DNA of 22,177 nucleotides from JBQCEE01 sp051960575 (GTDB taxonomy: Bacteria > Actinomycetota > Actinomycetes > Mycobacteriales > Jatrophihabitantaceae). The position numbers were made by a program, and so were the translations under genes. Location of the stretch: positions 1 to 22,177 of the forward strand of contig NZ_JBQCEE010000132.1 in assembly GCF_051960575.1 (NCBI RefSeq). The letters are read 5' to 3'. Below the pieces are notes generated by a model, which was not told the origin of the DNA, ran no database searches, and saw nothing but the letters and a program-made list of their open reading frames with translations. Of the stretch, positions 7,875-17,801 are shown piece by piece; the stretch's first letter is position 1; each line of letters begins with the position of its first letter.

Positions 7875-7948
7875 TGGGCCTGGGAGGACTTGAACCTCCG
7901 GCCTCATCCTTATCAGGGATGCGCTCTAACCGTCTGAGCTACAGGCCC
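7875..7948 (-). tRNA. tRNA-Ile (anticodon GAT)
   Basis: The minus strand gives a 74-base cloverleaf. The acceptor GGGCCTG (from 7948) pairs with CAGGCCC, followed by discriminator A (7875). The D arm contains AGCTCAGACGGTTAGAGC. The anticodon arm CATCC-CTGATAA-GGATG carries GAT. The T arm contains GGTTCAAGTCC. CCA is not encoded. This is the standard gyrA-proximal tRNA-Ile of Actinobacteria. Confidence 0.97.
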
Positions 7949-7960
7949 GCGCACGTGACT

Positions 7961-7980
7961 CGGTCGGCTTGCACCGACCG
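7961..7980 (-). other. Hairpin just upstream of tRNA-Ile
   Basis: A perfect 7-base inverted repeat, CGGTCGG (7961-7967) and CCGACCG (7974-7980), with a 6-base loop lies 13 bases upstream of the tRNA-Ile 5' end. It lacks a T tract. It may be a processing hairpin in the tRNA leader or a weak terminator. Confidence 0.45.
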
Positions 7981-7995
7981 GCGACACGAGTGACA

Positions 7996-8001
7996 ACACT
8001 A
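7996..8001 (-). promoter_or_regulatory. Candidate -10 box for the tRNA-Ile unit
   Basis: TAGTGT on the minus strand fits the actinobacterial TAnnnT -10 pattern and sits about 48 bases upstream of tRNA-Ile, just after a terminator-like hairpin. No convincing -35 box lies 17-18 bases upstream, so confidence is low. Confidence 0.3.
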
Positions 8002-8025
8002 CCGGACGCCGTCGAGCGATCCCGA

Positions 8026-8039
8026 CCGCCCTGGGGCGG
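8026..8039 (-). terminator. Candidate terminator hairpin after the gyrA-DUF3566 genes
   Basis: CCGCC (8026-8030) and GGCGG (8035-8039) pair around a 4-base loop, 6 bases after the stop codon of the DUF3566 gene (8046). It is GC-only without a T tract, like the I-shaped terminators proposed for Actinobacteria. Such short GC hairpins are common by chance in this composition. Confidence 0.35.
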
Positions 8040-8045
8040 CCGGAC

Positions 8046-8696
8046 TCATGCCTCCGACAGCGTGATCTCGATGCCTCCGACGAGGTCGGCACAGAGGTTG
8101 TAGACCACCGAGCCGATCGTCGACAGGGCGATGAAGAGGATCATGTTGACGACCCCGATGATGGCGGCGCCGCCGAAGACGATGCTCGCCCGGATCGGCG
8201 GCGTCGACCCGTCGCCGTTGATCGTCGTGACCGCGTTGTTGATCTTGTGGATGACCCCCGCGGCGTCGAGCACGCCGTAGAGCACCCCCACGACGATCAA
8301 CCAGACGAAGAACAGCGCGATCGCCAGCACACAGCTGAACCGCAGCACCGTCCACGGATTGATGTGGCGCAGTTGCAGCTGCGCCCGGCGGGGCCGGCGC
8401 GGACGCCGGCGGGACGACGCGCCGTCCTCCGGACGCTGACGGTCACTGCCGCGCGGGAACTCGTCCTCGGCGGGCCGGGTGGTCGGTGCACCGGCCGAGG
8501 CGGACGCCGCCGCGCGGTTCGCGAGGTCGAAGTCGGGCTCGGGGAACGACGGGCTGTACGGCGGGATGGTGCCGGTGGTCGCGTCGGTACCGCCGACACC
8601 GCCGCTGCCGACCCGGCCGGGCCGGGAGCCCGGCGTGCCGCCGCCGCGACCCGAGGACTTCCCCGGGTCACGGTCGGACCGTTCGGACCGCGCCAC
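8046..8696 (-). CDS. DUF3566 transmembrane protein
   Basis: This encodes 216 residues from a GTG at 8696, which lies 4 bases after the gyrA stop; the end of gyrA (GGAG) acts as ribosome site. Residues 1-105 are hydrophilic and low in complexity, rich in Gly, Ser, Pro and Arg, ending in an Arg-rich patch. A conserved membrane domain follows: RRAQLQLRHINPWTVLRF (103-120) leads into helix 1 (about 117-141), then an outside loop including KINNAVTTING, and helix 2 (about 171-194), ending NLCADLVGGIEITLSEA. This is the DUF3566 pattern found downstream of gyrA throughout Actinobacteria (the Rv0007 equivalent in M. tuberculosis). The molecular role is not established. Its tight coupling to gyrA implies co-transcription. 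Confidence 0.92.
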   Translation of the reverse strand: MARSERSDRDPGKSSGRGGGTPGSRPGRVGSGGVGGTDATTGTIPPYSPSFPEPDFDLANRAAASASAGAPTTRPAEDEFPRGSDRQRPEDGASSRRRPRRPRRAQLQLRHINPWTVLRFSCVLAIALFFVWLIVVGVLYGVLDAAGVIHKINNAVTTINGDGSTPPIRASIVFGGAAIIGVVNMILFIALSTIGSVVYNLCADLVGGIEITLSEA

Positions 8697-8700
8697 CTCG

Positions 8701-11700
8701 TTACTCCTGCTCGTCCGGTTCGTCGGCGTTTCGTGCGACGGCGACCACGTTGACGCCGTCCGGCAGGTTCATGAGTCGCACGCCCATGGTCTGCCGTTGT
8801 GCCCGACGGACCTCCGAAGCCTTGGTGCGGATCACCACGCCGTCGGACGTGATCGCGTAGATCTCGTCGTTCGGAGCGACGGCGATCGCACCGACCAGCC
8901 CGCCTCGGGTGGAGACGATACGCGCCGTGAGCACGCCCTTGCCGCCCCTGCCCTGCACGGGATACTCGTCGACCCGTGTCCGTTTCGCGAACCCGCCCTC
9001 AGTGGCCACCAATATTTCGCTGCTGTCGTCGCGCACGACCTCCATCGCCAGCAGCTCGTCGCCCTCGTTGAAGCGCATGCCGAAGACGCCCGAGGTGGCC
9101 CGCCCCATCGGCCGGAGGGTCTCGTCGTCGGCCTTGAACCGGATCGACATCGCCTTGCGGCTGACGAGCAGCAGGTCCTCGTCGGCACTGATGAGGGCGG
9201 CGTCGATGAGCTCGTCGTCCTCGCGCAGGTTGATCGCGACGATGCCACCCGAGCGGTTCGAGTCGAAGTCGGTCAGCTTCGTCTTCTTGACCAGGCCGTG
9301 CTTGGTGGCGAGCACCAGGTACGGCGCCTGCTCGTAGTTCTTGAGCGTGATGACCTCGGCGATCTCCTCGCCGGGCTGGAACGCGAGCAGGTTGGCGACG
9401 TGCTGGCCGCGGGCGTTGCGGTTCGCCTCCGGGAGTTCGTAGGCCTTGGCGCGGTAGACGCGTCCCTGGTTCGTGAAGAACAGGATCCAGTCGTGGGTCG
9501 AGCTCACGAAGAAGTGCGCCACGATGTCGTCGGCCTTGAGCGCCGCGCCCTGGACACCCTTACCGCCGCGCCGCTGCGCCCGGTACAGGTCGGTCTTGGT
9601 GCGCTTCGCGTAACCCGTGCGCGTGATCGTGACGACCACGTCCTCCTGCGCGATGAGGTCCTCGACGTTGACGTCGCCCTCGTAGGCCACCATCCGGGTG
9701 CGCCGCTCGTCGCCGTACTTCTCGCCGATCTCGGTGAGCTCCTCGCGGATGATCGCGCGCTGGCGGGCCGGCTTGGCGAGGATGTCGTTGTAGTCCTCGA
9801 TCTCGCGCTGGATCTGGTCGTGCTCGTCGATGATCCGCTGCCGCTCGAGCGCCGCGAGCCGGCGCAGCTGCAGGTCGAGAATGGCGGTCGCCTGGATCTC
9901 GTCGATCTCGAGCAGCCGCATCAGGCCGCCCCGCGCCTCTTCGGCCGAGGGGCTGTTGCGGATGAGCGCGATCACGGCGTCGAGCTGGTCGAGCGCCTTG
10001 AGCAGGCCGCGCAGGATGTGGATGCGCTCCTCGGCCTTGCGCAGGCGGTACCGCGTGCGCCGGACGATGACCTCGATCTGGTGCTCGACGTAGAGCGAGA
10101 TGAACTGGTCGAGCCGCAGGGTGCGCGGCACCCCGTCGACGATGGCCAGCATGTTCGCGCCGAAGGTCGTCTGCAGCTGGGTGTGCTTGAACAGGTTGTT
10201 CAGCACCACCTTCGCCACCGCGTCGCGCTTGAGCGTGACGACGATGCGCATGCCGATGCGGTCGGACGACTCGTCGGCGATCTCGGCGATGCCGGTGACC
10301 TTGCCCTCGCGGGCCAGGTCGGCGATCGACTGGACGAGGTTGTCCGGGTTCACCTGGTACGGCAGCTCGGTGGCCACCAGGATGGTGCGGCCCTTGACGT
10401 CCTCGTCGATCTCGACGACCGCCCGCATGCGGATCGAGCCGCGGCCGGTGCGGTAGGCCTGCTCGATGCCGTCGCGGCCGACGATGAGGCCCCTCGTCGG
10501 GAAGTCCGGACCCGGGACGAGCTTGATGGCCTCTTCGAGCAGTTCGTCGTTCGACGCGTCCGGGTGCTCGAGCGCCCACACCACCGCCGACGCGATCTCG
10601 CGCAGGTTGTGCGGCGGGATCTTGGTGGCCATGCCGACCGCGATGCCCTCGGCGCCGTTCACCAGCAGGTTCGGGAAGCGCGCCGGCAGCACCGTCGGCT
10701 CCTGCGACCGGCCGTCGTAGTTGCTCTGGAAGTCGACGGTGTCCTCGCCGATGTCCCGCAGCATCTCCATCGCGAGCGGGGTCAGCCGACATTCGGTGTT
10801 GTGGCTTACGATGCCGTTCGTGACGAACGCGTGCTCGTCGTTCGCCACGCGCAGCGAGTACACCGGCGCCACGCCGTCGCCGTCGATCGCGACCACGGGG
10901 ACGAACCGGTACCGCCCGTCGGCGAGCGGCTCGACGACCGACCGCTGCGCCGGGGTGAGGCGGCGGACGATCTCGTCGTCACGCTCCCAGCGCTCGATCG
11001 AGTCGAGGTTGCGGTGCGCCAGCCACTCGCGGTGCCCGCGCGGGGCGGTGCGGCGGATCCACGCTGCCACGAACGGCACGGTGTCGTGCGACAGCGCCCG
11101 GCTGGTCTGCGGCACCTCGGCCAGCGCCGCCGCGAGCGCGTCACGCTTGCGCGTCAGGAAGCCGACGTTGGCGGCGAACAGCCGCGCGTCGCGGCGGTTC
11201 GTGACGACGCAGCGCCACGCGTCCGGCCGACGGCCGTCACGGCACACCTTCGAGCTCACGCCGAACTCGAGCAGCAGCAGCTGCACGTCCTGGGCCAGCT
11301 GCTTGCTCTTGGTCGAGTAGCAGACCTGCACGGTGTTGCGCGGCAGCAGCGAGACCGAGCCGTCGCCCTCGAACAGCGCCTGCAGGAACCGGCGCTTCAC
11401 CACCGGCCGCGAGCGCCAGATCCACTCCGGCACCGCCTTGTCGGCGCTTCTCGCACCCTTGAGCTCACCGAGCTCGGACGCGTCGAGTGCGGCGGTGCGG
11501 TGGACGTCCAGCTCCCAGATCCGCTTGCCGGACGGCAGCAGACGGTCGTTGCAGTAGAACGCACCGCCGACGGTTCGCTCGTAGGCCGTGACCACCGCCT
11601 GGAACCATTCGGCATCGGTGTTGTTGAACCCGGCCCGATCGCCGTACCAGCCCTCGCTCACGAACGAGCCGAACAGCAGCGCGAGGTCCGACTCGCGCTC

Positions 11701-12450
11701 GGTGAGCGGTTCACCGGTCTCGTCGGCCGTCGTGCGCAGCACGCAGACCACGTCGCCGACCGAGAGTCGGTCGAGCCGCTTCCAGACCAGCTTCGGCGCC
11801 GTGGTGCCGTCCGCATCACCGGACAGGACCAGCACGGGGTGGTTCTCGCTGCCGGAGAGCGACATGCCGTTCTCGAGCCGCATGGTGAGCACCGGGTGCT
11901 CGCCGGAGTGGAAGATCTTGTCCGCCAGGACGGTCTGTCCCGACGCGCCGAGCACTTTCAGCTCGACATCGGCCTCACCCGCAGCCGTCAGGGCGTGCTC
12001 GCCGGCGATGTCCTCGATGCGGCGGGTCGTGCCGTCGGCAAGCCGGACGAGCGTCTCGCCGGTGACGCAGTAGCGCATCGCGGCCGCGGGGTCGTTGCCC
12101 GGCGAGCCGAAGTTGCCCTGCCCGTCGACGAGCGGCGCGCGCATCGACCACGACTGCGCCATGCGCACGAGGGCGTCGTAGATCGCGGAGTCGCCGTGCG
12201 GGTGGTAGTTGCCCATCGCGTCCGACACCGGGCGGGCGGCCTTCACGTACCCGCGGTCCGGCCGGTACCCGTTGTCGAACATCGCGTAGAGGATGCGGCG
12301 GTGCACGGGCTTCAGCCCGTCGCGTACGTCGGGCAGCGCGCGGGACACGATGACGCTCATCGCGTAGTCGAGGAAGCTCCGCTGCATCTCCTGATGCAGG
12401 TCGACCGGTTCGACGCGGTCGAAGTCCGGCGTATCGGTGGTGTCGGTCAA
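8701..12450 (-). CDS. gyrA: DNA gyrase subunit A precursor containing an intein
   Basis: This encodes 1249 residues; removing the intein leaves an 825-residue GyrA, a normal actinobacterial length. The start is TTG at 12450 with AGGAG seven bases upstream and no ATG or GTG nearby that keeps the conserved N-terminus. The N-terminal winged-helix and tower region carries HPHGDSAIYD (83-92), the quinolone-determining segment, with Ser88 and Asp92 at the usual drug-sensitive positions (E. coli S83 and D87). The catalytic tyrosine that attacks DNA is Y127 in AAAMRY. The intein starts at the very next residue, and the chain resumes with TECRLTPLAMEML. The C-terminal part has the beta-pinwheel with QRRGGKGV, the GyrA-box that lets gyrase wrap DNA and supercoil it. 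The enzyme forms an A2B2 complex with GyrB, encoded 85 bases upstream. The downstream DUF3566 gene is coupled to it. Confidence 0.97.
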   Translation of the reverse strand: MTDTTDTPDFDRVEPVDLHQEMQRSFLDYAMSVIVSRALPDVRDGLKPVHRRILYAMFDNGYRPDRGYVKAARPVSDAMGNYHPHGDSAIYDALVRMAQSWSMRAPLVDGQGNFGSPGNDPAAAMRYCVTGETLVRLADGTTRRIEDIAGEHALTAAGEADVELKVLGASGQTVLADKIFHSGEHPVLTMRLENGMSLSGSENHPVLVLSGDADGTTAPKLVWKRLDRLSVGDVVCVLRTTADETGEPLTERESDLALLFGSFVSEGWYGDRAGFNNTDAEWFQAVVTAYERTVGGAFYCNDRLLPSGKRIWELDVHRTAALDASELGELKGARSADKAVPEWIWRSRPVVKRRFLQALFEGDGSVSLLPRNTVQVCYSTKSKQLAQDVQLLLLEFGVSSKVCRDGRRPDAWRCVVTNRRDARLFAANVGFLTRKRDALAAALAEVPQTSRALSHDTVPFVAAWIRRTAPRGHREWLAHRNLDSIERWERDDEIVRRLTPAQRSVVEPLADGRYRFVPVVAIDGDGVAPVYSLRVANDEHAFVTNGIVSHNTECRLTPLAMEMLRDIGEDTVDFQSNYDGRSQEPTVLPARFPNLLVNGAEGIAVGMATKIPPHNLREIASAVVWALEHPDASNDELLEEAIKLVPGPDFPTRGLIVGRDGIEQAYRTGRGSIRMRAVVEIDEDVKGRTILVATELPYQVNPDNLVQSIADLAREGKVTGIAEIADESSDRIGMRIVVTLKRDAVAKVVLNNLFKHTQLQTTFGANMLAIVDGVPRTLRLDQFISLYVEHQIEVIVRRTRYRLRKAEERIHILRGLLKALDQLDAVIALIRNSPSAEEARGGLMRLLEIDEIQATAILDLQLRRLAALERQRIIDEHDQIQREIEDYNDILAKPARQRAIIREELTEIGEKYGDERRTRMVAYEGDVNVEDLIAQEDVVVTITRTGYAKRTKTDLYRAQRRGGKGVQGAALKADDIVAHFFVSSTHDWILFFTNQGRVYRAKAYELPEANRNARGQHVANLLAFQPGEEIAEVITLKNYEQAPYLVLATKHGLVKKTKLTDFDSNRSGGIVAINLREDDELIDAALISADEDLLLVSRKAMSIRFKADDETLRPMGRATSGVFGMRFNEGDELLAMEVVRDDSSEILVATEGGFAKRTRVDEYPVQGRGGKGVLTARIVSTRGGLVGAIAVAPNDEIYAITSDGVVIRTKASEVRRAQRQTMGVRLMNLPDGVNVVAVARNADEPDEQE
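10798..12069 (-). mobile_element. GyrA intein with LAGLIDADG homing endonuclease (424 residues)
   Basis: This is an in-frame insertion from Cys128 (codon 12067-12069) to Asn551 (codon 10798-10800) of GyrA. Splicing motifs are present: block A begins CVTGETLV; block B is SGSENHPVLV (72-81, a Ser replacing the usual Thr of TxxH); block F/G ends YSLRVANDEHAFVTNG and then VSHN. The first residue is Cys, the last two His-Asn, and the next extein residue Thr, so splicing competence is expected by the class 1 route. Between them lies a two-motif endonuclease: LLFGSFVSEG (131-140) and LQALFEGDGS (229-238), with acidic residues E139 and D236 in place. The site is the same as for mycobacterial GyrA inteins; unlike the M. 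xenopi mini-intein this copy keeps the endonuclease. No frameshift or stop is seen, so homing activity is plausible. The host protein can work only after the intein is removed. Confidence 0.95.
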
Positions 12451-12535
12451 GGCAGAGCTCCTCTGCGGTGCAGCGGCGGACGACGGGTGGCGGCGACGAC
12501 CTCAGGCGTCGGGGCCGCGGGGGCCGGACTCGGCG

Positions 12536-14563
<2,028 letters not shown>

Positions 14564-14615
14564 GACCTCTCACCCAGGTACGGCGGGCAGGCACGACACC
14601 CGCAGGACTTCGTCC

Positions 14616-14621
14616 AGTCTA
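14616..14621 (-). promoter_or_regulatory. Candidate -10 box of gyrB
   Basis: TAGACT on the minus strand is a common actinobacterial -10 hexamer. It lies 52 bases before the gyrB GTG in the 204-base gap after dciA. The sequence 17 bases upstream (ACGTTT) is only a weak -35. A gyrB promoter here would make the gyrase genes separately regulated from the dnaA-dciA block. Confidence 0.35.
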
Positions 14622-14767
14622 CCGGAGGCCACTGACGAAAACGTGGCACGCAGGCGTCTCATCGCGACGCTCGCGGCCGGACACCCCCTCCGGCACGGGA
14701 ACCCATACGCCCACTATCACGACGGCCGCTGCGAGGCAATGAGCCGCTGCCGCCGGTGGACGACCGG

Positions 14768-15343
14768 TCAGCCGTAGGTGTCGCGGGGGCCGCGCGCGCC
14801 GCGGACGGTGAACTTGCCGTGCTTCCAGCTCGGCGCGGTCGGGCCGGTGATGCGGAGCTTGGTGACGACGTCGCCGCCGAGTTCGGCGACCAGCCGGGCG
14901 AGTAGCGGACCGGCCAGCAGCCGCAGCTGCGTCGCCCAGGCCGTCGACTCGGCCGCGATGTGCAGTTCGCCCTGGTGCAGCGAGCTGGGCGCGCAGTGCG
15001 CCGCGACGTCGGCCCCGACCAGCGCCGGCCACTCGGCGAAGACGCGCGCCTCGGCGAGCGGCCGCTGCCAGCCGCGCTCCTCGACGTAGCCGCTGACCAG
15101 GTCGGCCACGCGGGCGGGGTCGCGCCGGTCGTCGCGTCCGGGGCCGGAGTAGCCGCCGACGTTCCGCTCGGTCATGCCACCGCGGCCGGCCAGGTTCTCG
15201 GACCGCAGGCGCTTGTTGCGTGACCGGCCACCGCGGCCGCGACCCGAGCGGGCGATGCCCTGCGCGTCGGCCAGCGCGGCGAGCACGGGGTCGATCGGTG
15301 GTTCAGCGGCCGGCGTCCGTTCGCCCGGTGTCACGTCGTCCAC
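14768..15343 (-). CDS. dciA: DciA/DUF721 protein, predicted replicative helicase loader
   Basis: This encodes 191 residues from a GTG at 15343, chosen because GGGGAG lies 6 bases upstream; an in-frame GTG at 15409 would give 213 residues but has no ribosome site. After a variable, basic, Gly/Arg-rich N-terminal region, the C-terminal 100 residues hold the DUF721 pattern: ERGWQRPLAEARVFAEWPAL followed by VGADVAAHCAPSSLHQGELH, then a QLRLLAGPLLARLVAELG helix and a TGPTAPSW segment. DciA proteins recruit or load DnaB helicase in bacteria lacking DnaC/DnaI (established for Pseudomonas and Mycobacterium homologues). Position between recF and gyrB is the standard actinobacterial arrangement. Several DnaA boxes lie just upstream, one overlapping the chosen start codon. 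Confidence 0.9.
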   Translation of the reverse strand: MDDVTPGERTPAAEPPIDPVLAALADAQGIARSGRGRGGRSRNKRLRSENLAGRGGMTERNVGGYSGPGRDDRRDPARVADLVSGYVEERGWQRPLAEARVFAEWPALVGADVAAHCAPSSLHQGELHIAAESTAWATQLRLLAGPLLARLVAELGGDVVTKLRITGPTAPSWKHGKFTVRGARGPRDTYG

Positions 15344-15445
15344 AGGGTTCTCCCCAGCGGTGTGGACGGTTCCCGGCGGTTGGGGACGTCCAGCGGGACC
15401 TTCGTCCACAGAACAGCGCAGTTATCCACCGCTTCCTGTGGACAA
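15336..15445. promoter_or_regulatory. DnaA-box cluster at the recF-dciA junction
   Basis: Four 9-base DnaA-box matches fall within 110 bases: TCGTCCACA at 15336-15344 and again at 15402-15410 (one mismatch each to TTGTCCACA), TTATCCACC at 15422-15430 (one mismatch to TTATCCACA), and TGTGGACAA at 15437-15445 (perfect, reverse orientation). A weaker TGTGGACGG is at 15361-15369. They lie between the recF stop (15485) and the dciA start. Confidence 0.6.
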
Positions 15446-15484
15446 CTGTGTGATCCAGGCCGCATCGGCAGCAGCACCGTACAC

Positions 15485-16636
15485 CTATCGGACACGACGC
15501 ACACTCCCCGATCCGACGGCGTACCGCGCGCCGTCGAGCAGGTCGGGCACGTCGCCGTCGACCGCGGCAGTGATGAGCACCTGTTCGGCCTTGCCGGCGG
15601 TGACGGCGAGCTGCGCGCGGCGGTCGGCGTCCAGTTCGGCGAACACGTCGTCGAGGACGAGGATCGGTTCGCCACCGGGCCCGTAGTCGAGGCGCAGCAG
15701 CTCGAAGGCCGCCAGCCGCAGCGCGAGCGCCACCGACCAGCCCTCGCCGTGGCTGGCGTAGCCCCGGACGGGCAGGGTGCCGATCCCGATCTCGAGGTCG
15801 TCGCGGTGCGGGCCGACGAGGTTCACGCCGCGGTCGAGCTCCTGCGGGCGCCGGCGGGCGAGTTCGGCCAGCAACGCGGTCTCGAGGGACGCGACGTCGG
15901 GGCCGGGATCGGTCGCGCCCTCGCCGTCCAGCTCGGGCAGCACGGAGGCGTAGCCGAGGGTCAGCTCGGCGCTCGCGGGCGCGACCTCGCCGTAGGCGGC
16001 GACGGCGAAGGGCCGCAGCGCTGCGACCGCGTCGAGCCGCGCCCGCAGCAGCTGGGCGCCGAAGGACGCGAGGTGACCGTCCCACACGTCGAGCGTGGAC
16101 AGGTCGACCCGCTTCGCGCCGCGCGCCCCGCCGGCCGACTTCAGCAGCACCGAGCGTTGCTTGAGCACCCGCTCATAGTCGCTGCGCACGCCGGCCATCC
16201 GCGGTGTGCGCGCCACGACGAGCTCGTCGAGGAAGGTGCGGCGCTCGCTCGGGTCGCCCCGCACGATCGCGAGGTCCTCGGGGGCGAACACGACGGTGCG
16301 CACCACGCCGAGGATGTCCCGCACGCGGGTGACCGGCGAGCCGTTGAGCCGGGCCCGGTTGGCGCGGCCGGGCACGATCTCGACCTCGACGCGCAGCTCG
16401 CGCCCGGCCGAGACCGCGGCAGCCCGGACCACCGCCCGCTCCGCGCCGGCGCGGATGAGCGGGGCGTCGGACGCGACCCGGTGACTGCCCAGCGTCGCGA
16501 GGTAGCCGATCGCCTCGACCAGGTTCGTCGTGCCCGGCCCGTTCGCCCCGACCAGCACGGACGGGCCGGGCTCGAAGTCGAGTTCGGCGCTCGTCCAGCT
16601 GCGGAAGTCGGCGACGCCGAGATGGCGGACGTACAC
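15485..16636 (-). CDS. recF: RecF DNA repair/replication protein with altered Walker A motif
   Basis: This encodes 383 residues from a GTG at 16636, 10 bases after the dnaN stop; the ribosome site is weak. RecF is an SMC-like ABC ATPase that helps load RecA at stalled forks with RecO and RecR. The family start (MYVRHLGVADFRSW) is present, as are LVGPHRDDLE (273-282), the ABC signature segment SHGEGWS (295-301) and Walker B ILVLDDVFAELD (325-336). The Walker A loop reads GANGPGTTNLVEA (30-42): residue 36, normally the invariant lysine (K36 in E. coli numbering), is threonine, encoded by ACG at 16529-16531, a single base from AAG. The rest of the protein has normal length and no frameshift. Loss of that lysine would be expected to block ATP hydrolysis and weaken binding. 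Confidence 0.96.
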   Translation of the reverse strand: MYVRHLGVADFRSWTSAELDFEPGPSVLVGANGPGTTNLVEAIGYLATLGSHRVASDAPLIRAGAERAVVRAAAVSAGRELRVEVEIVPGRANRARLNGSPVTRVRDILGVVRTVVFAPEDLAIVRGDPSERRTFLDELVVARTPRMAGVRSDYERVLKQRSVLLKSAGGARGAKRVDLSTLDVWDGHLASFGAQLLRARLDAVAALRPFAVAAYGEVAPASAELTLGYASVLPELDGEGATDPGPDVASLETALLAELARRRPQELDRGVNLVGPHRDDLEIGIGTLPVRGYASHGEGWSVALALRLAAFELLRLDYGPGGEPILVLDDVFAELDADRRAQLAVTAGKAEQVLITAAVDGDVPDLLDGARYAVGSGSVRRVR

Positions 16637-16646
16637 GGAGCGACGA

Positions 16647-17801
16647 TCAGCCGGGCAGCCGCACCGGCATGATCAGGTACGTGTACTCGGCGCCAGTCGT
16701 GCCAGGCGCGTCACTCGCCGACAGGTCCGGACGCAGCACCACGGGCTTGGTGGCCGAGGTGAACAGCATGCGCGCGGTGGGGGTCGGCAGGGCGCCGAGC
16801 CCGTCGAGCAGGAACTGCGGGTTGAACGCCGTCGCGATGCCGTCGCCCTCGTAGACCACCTCGAGCTGCTCCTCGGCGCGGCCCTCGTCCTCGCCGCCGG
16901 CCGAGAGCGAGAGCGTGGCGTCGCCGAACTCCATCCGCACCGGGGCCGTGCGGTCGGTGACGAGCGCGACGCGGCGCACCGCGTCGACCAGCTGCTGCAC
17001 CGGCACCTCGGCCGTCGACGCCCACTCGCTCGGCAGCAAAGAGCGGTACTGCGGGAACGTCGCGTCGAGCAGGCGGGTGGTGGCGCGGCTGGCGCGGCCG
17101 TGGGTGGTGCCCGAGAAGCCGATGATGCCCTCACCCGCGCCGCCGGCGGCGAGGGCGATCGACAGGGTCTCACTGCCCGCGAGGCTCTTGGCGGCGTCGG
17201 CGAGCGCCCGTGCCGGCACGAGCACCTGCGCACTCGCGGACGACGGGTCGCTCGGCGACCAGACCAGCTCGCGCACCGCGAGCCGGTAGCGGTCGGTGGC
17301 GGCCAGGGTGAGCTTCTCGCCGTCGATCTCGACCCGCACGCCCGTGAGCATCGGCAGCGTGTCGTCGCGGCCGGCGGCGACCGCCACCTGGGCCACGGCG
17401 GCGGCGAACTCGGCGCTGTCGACCGTGCCGGCGGTGGTCGGCATGGTCGGCAGCTTCGGGTAGTCCTCGACCGGCATCGTCGGCAGGCTGAACTTCGCCG
17501 AGCCGCACACGATCGCCAGCCGGGCTCCGTCGAGCGTGACATCGACCGGATGCGGCGGCAGGGCCTTGGTGATGTCGGCGAGCAGCCGACCCGACACGAG
17601 CGTCTGCCCCGGCGCGCCGGCGGTGACCTCGAGCTCGACCTCGGTGGAGGCCTCGAGGTCGAAGCCGGACACCGAGAGCACCTCGCCCTCGACGGTCAGC
17701 AGCAGCCCGGCGAGCACCGGCAGCGTCGGGCGGGTGGCCAGGCTGCGGGCCGCCCAGGCGACGGCATCGGCGAGCGCGTCACGCTCCACGCGGAACTTCA
17801 T
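16647..17801 (-). CDS. dnaN: DNA polymerase III beta subunit (sliding clamp)
   Basis: This encodes 384 residues from an ATG at 17801, with GGAG eight to eleven bases upstream; the open frame extends to 18092 but that extension covers oriC. The protein starts MKFRVERDALADAVAWAARS and ends TYLIMPVRLPG, the usual beta-clamp termini, and has the three-fold repeated clamp domain length. Six domains of a dimer would encircle DNA and tether Pol III. Internal landmarks include LPVLAGLLLTVEG (28-40) and PKLPTMP (in domain 1). The gene is second after dnaA and is followed closely by recF; no gnd gene intervenes. It is probably transcribed from the oriC side, though I could not fix a promoter. Confidence 0.97.
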   Translation of the reverse strand: MKFRVERDALADAVAWAARSLATRPTLPVLAGLLLTVEGEVLSVSGFDLEASTEVELEVTAGAPGQTLVSGRLLADITKALPPHPVDVTLDGARLAIVCGSAKFSLPTMPVEDYPKLPTMPTTAGTVDSAEFAAAVAQVAVAAGRDDTLPMLTGVRVEIDGEKLTLAATDRYRLAVRELVWSPSDPSSASAQVLVPARALADAAKSLAGSETLSIALAAGGAGEGIIGFSGTTHGRASRATTRLLDATFPQYRSLLPSEWASTAEVPVQQLVDAVRRVALVTDRTAPVRMEFGDATLSLSAGGEDEGRAEEQLEVVYEGDGIATAFNPQFLLDGLGALPTPTARMLFTSATKPVVLRPDLSASDAPGTTGAEYTYLIMPVRLPG

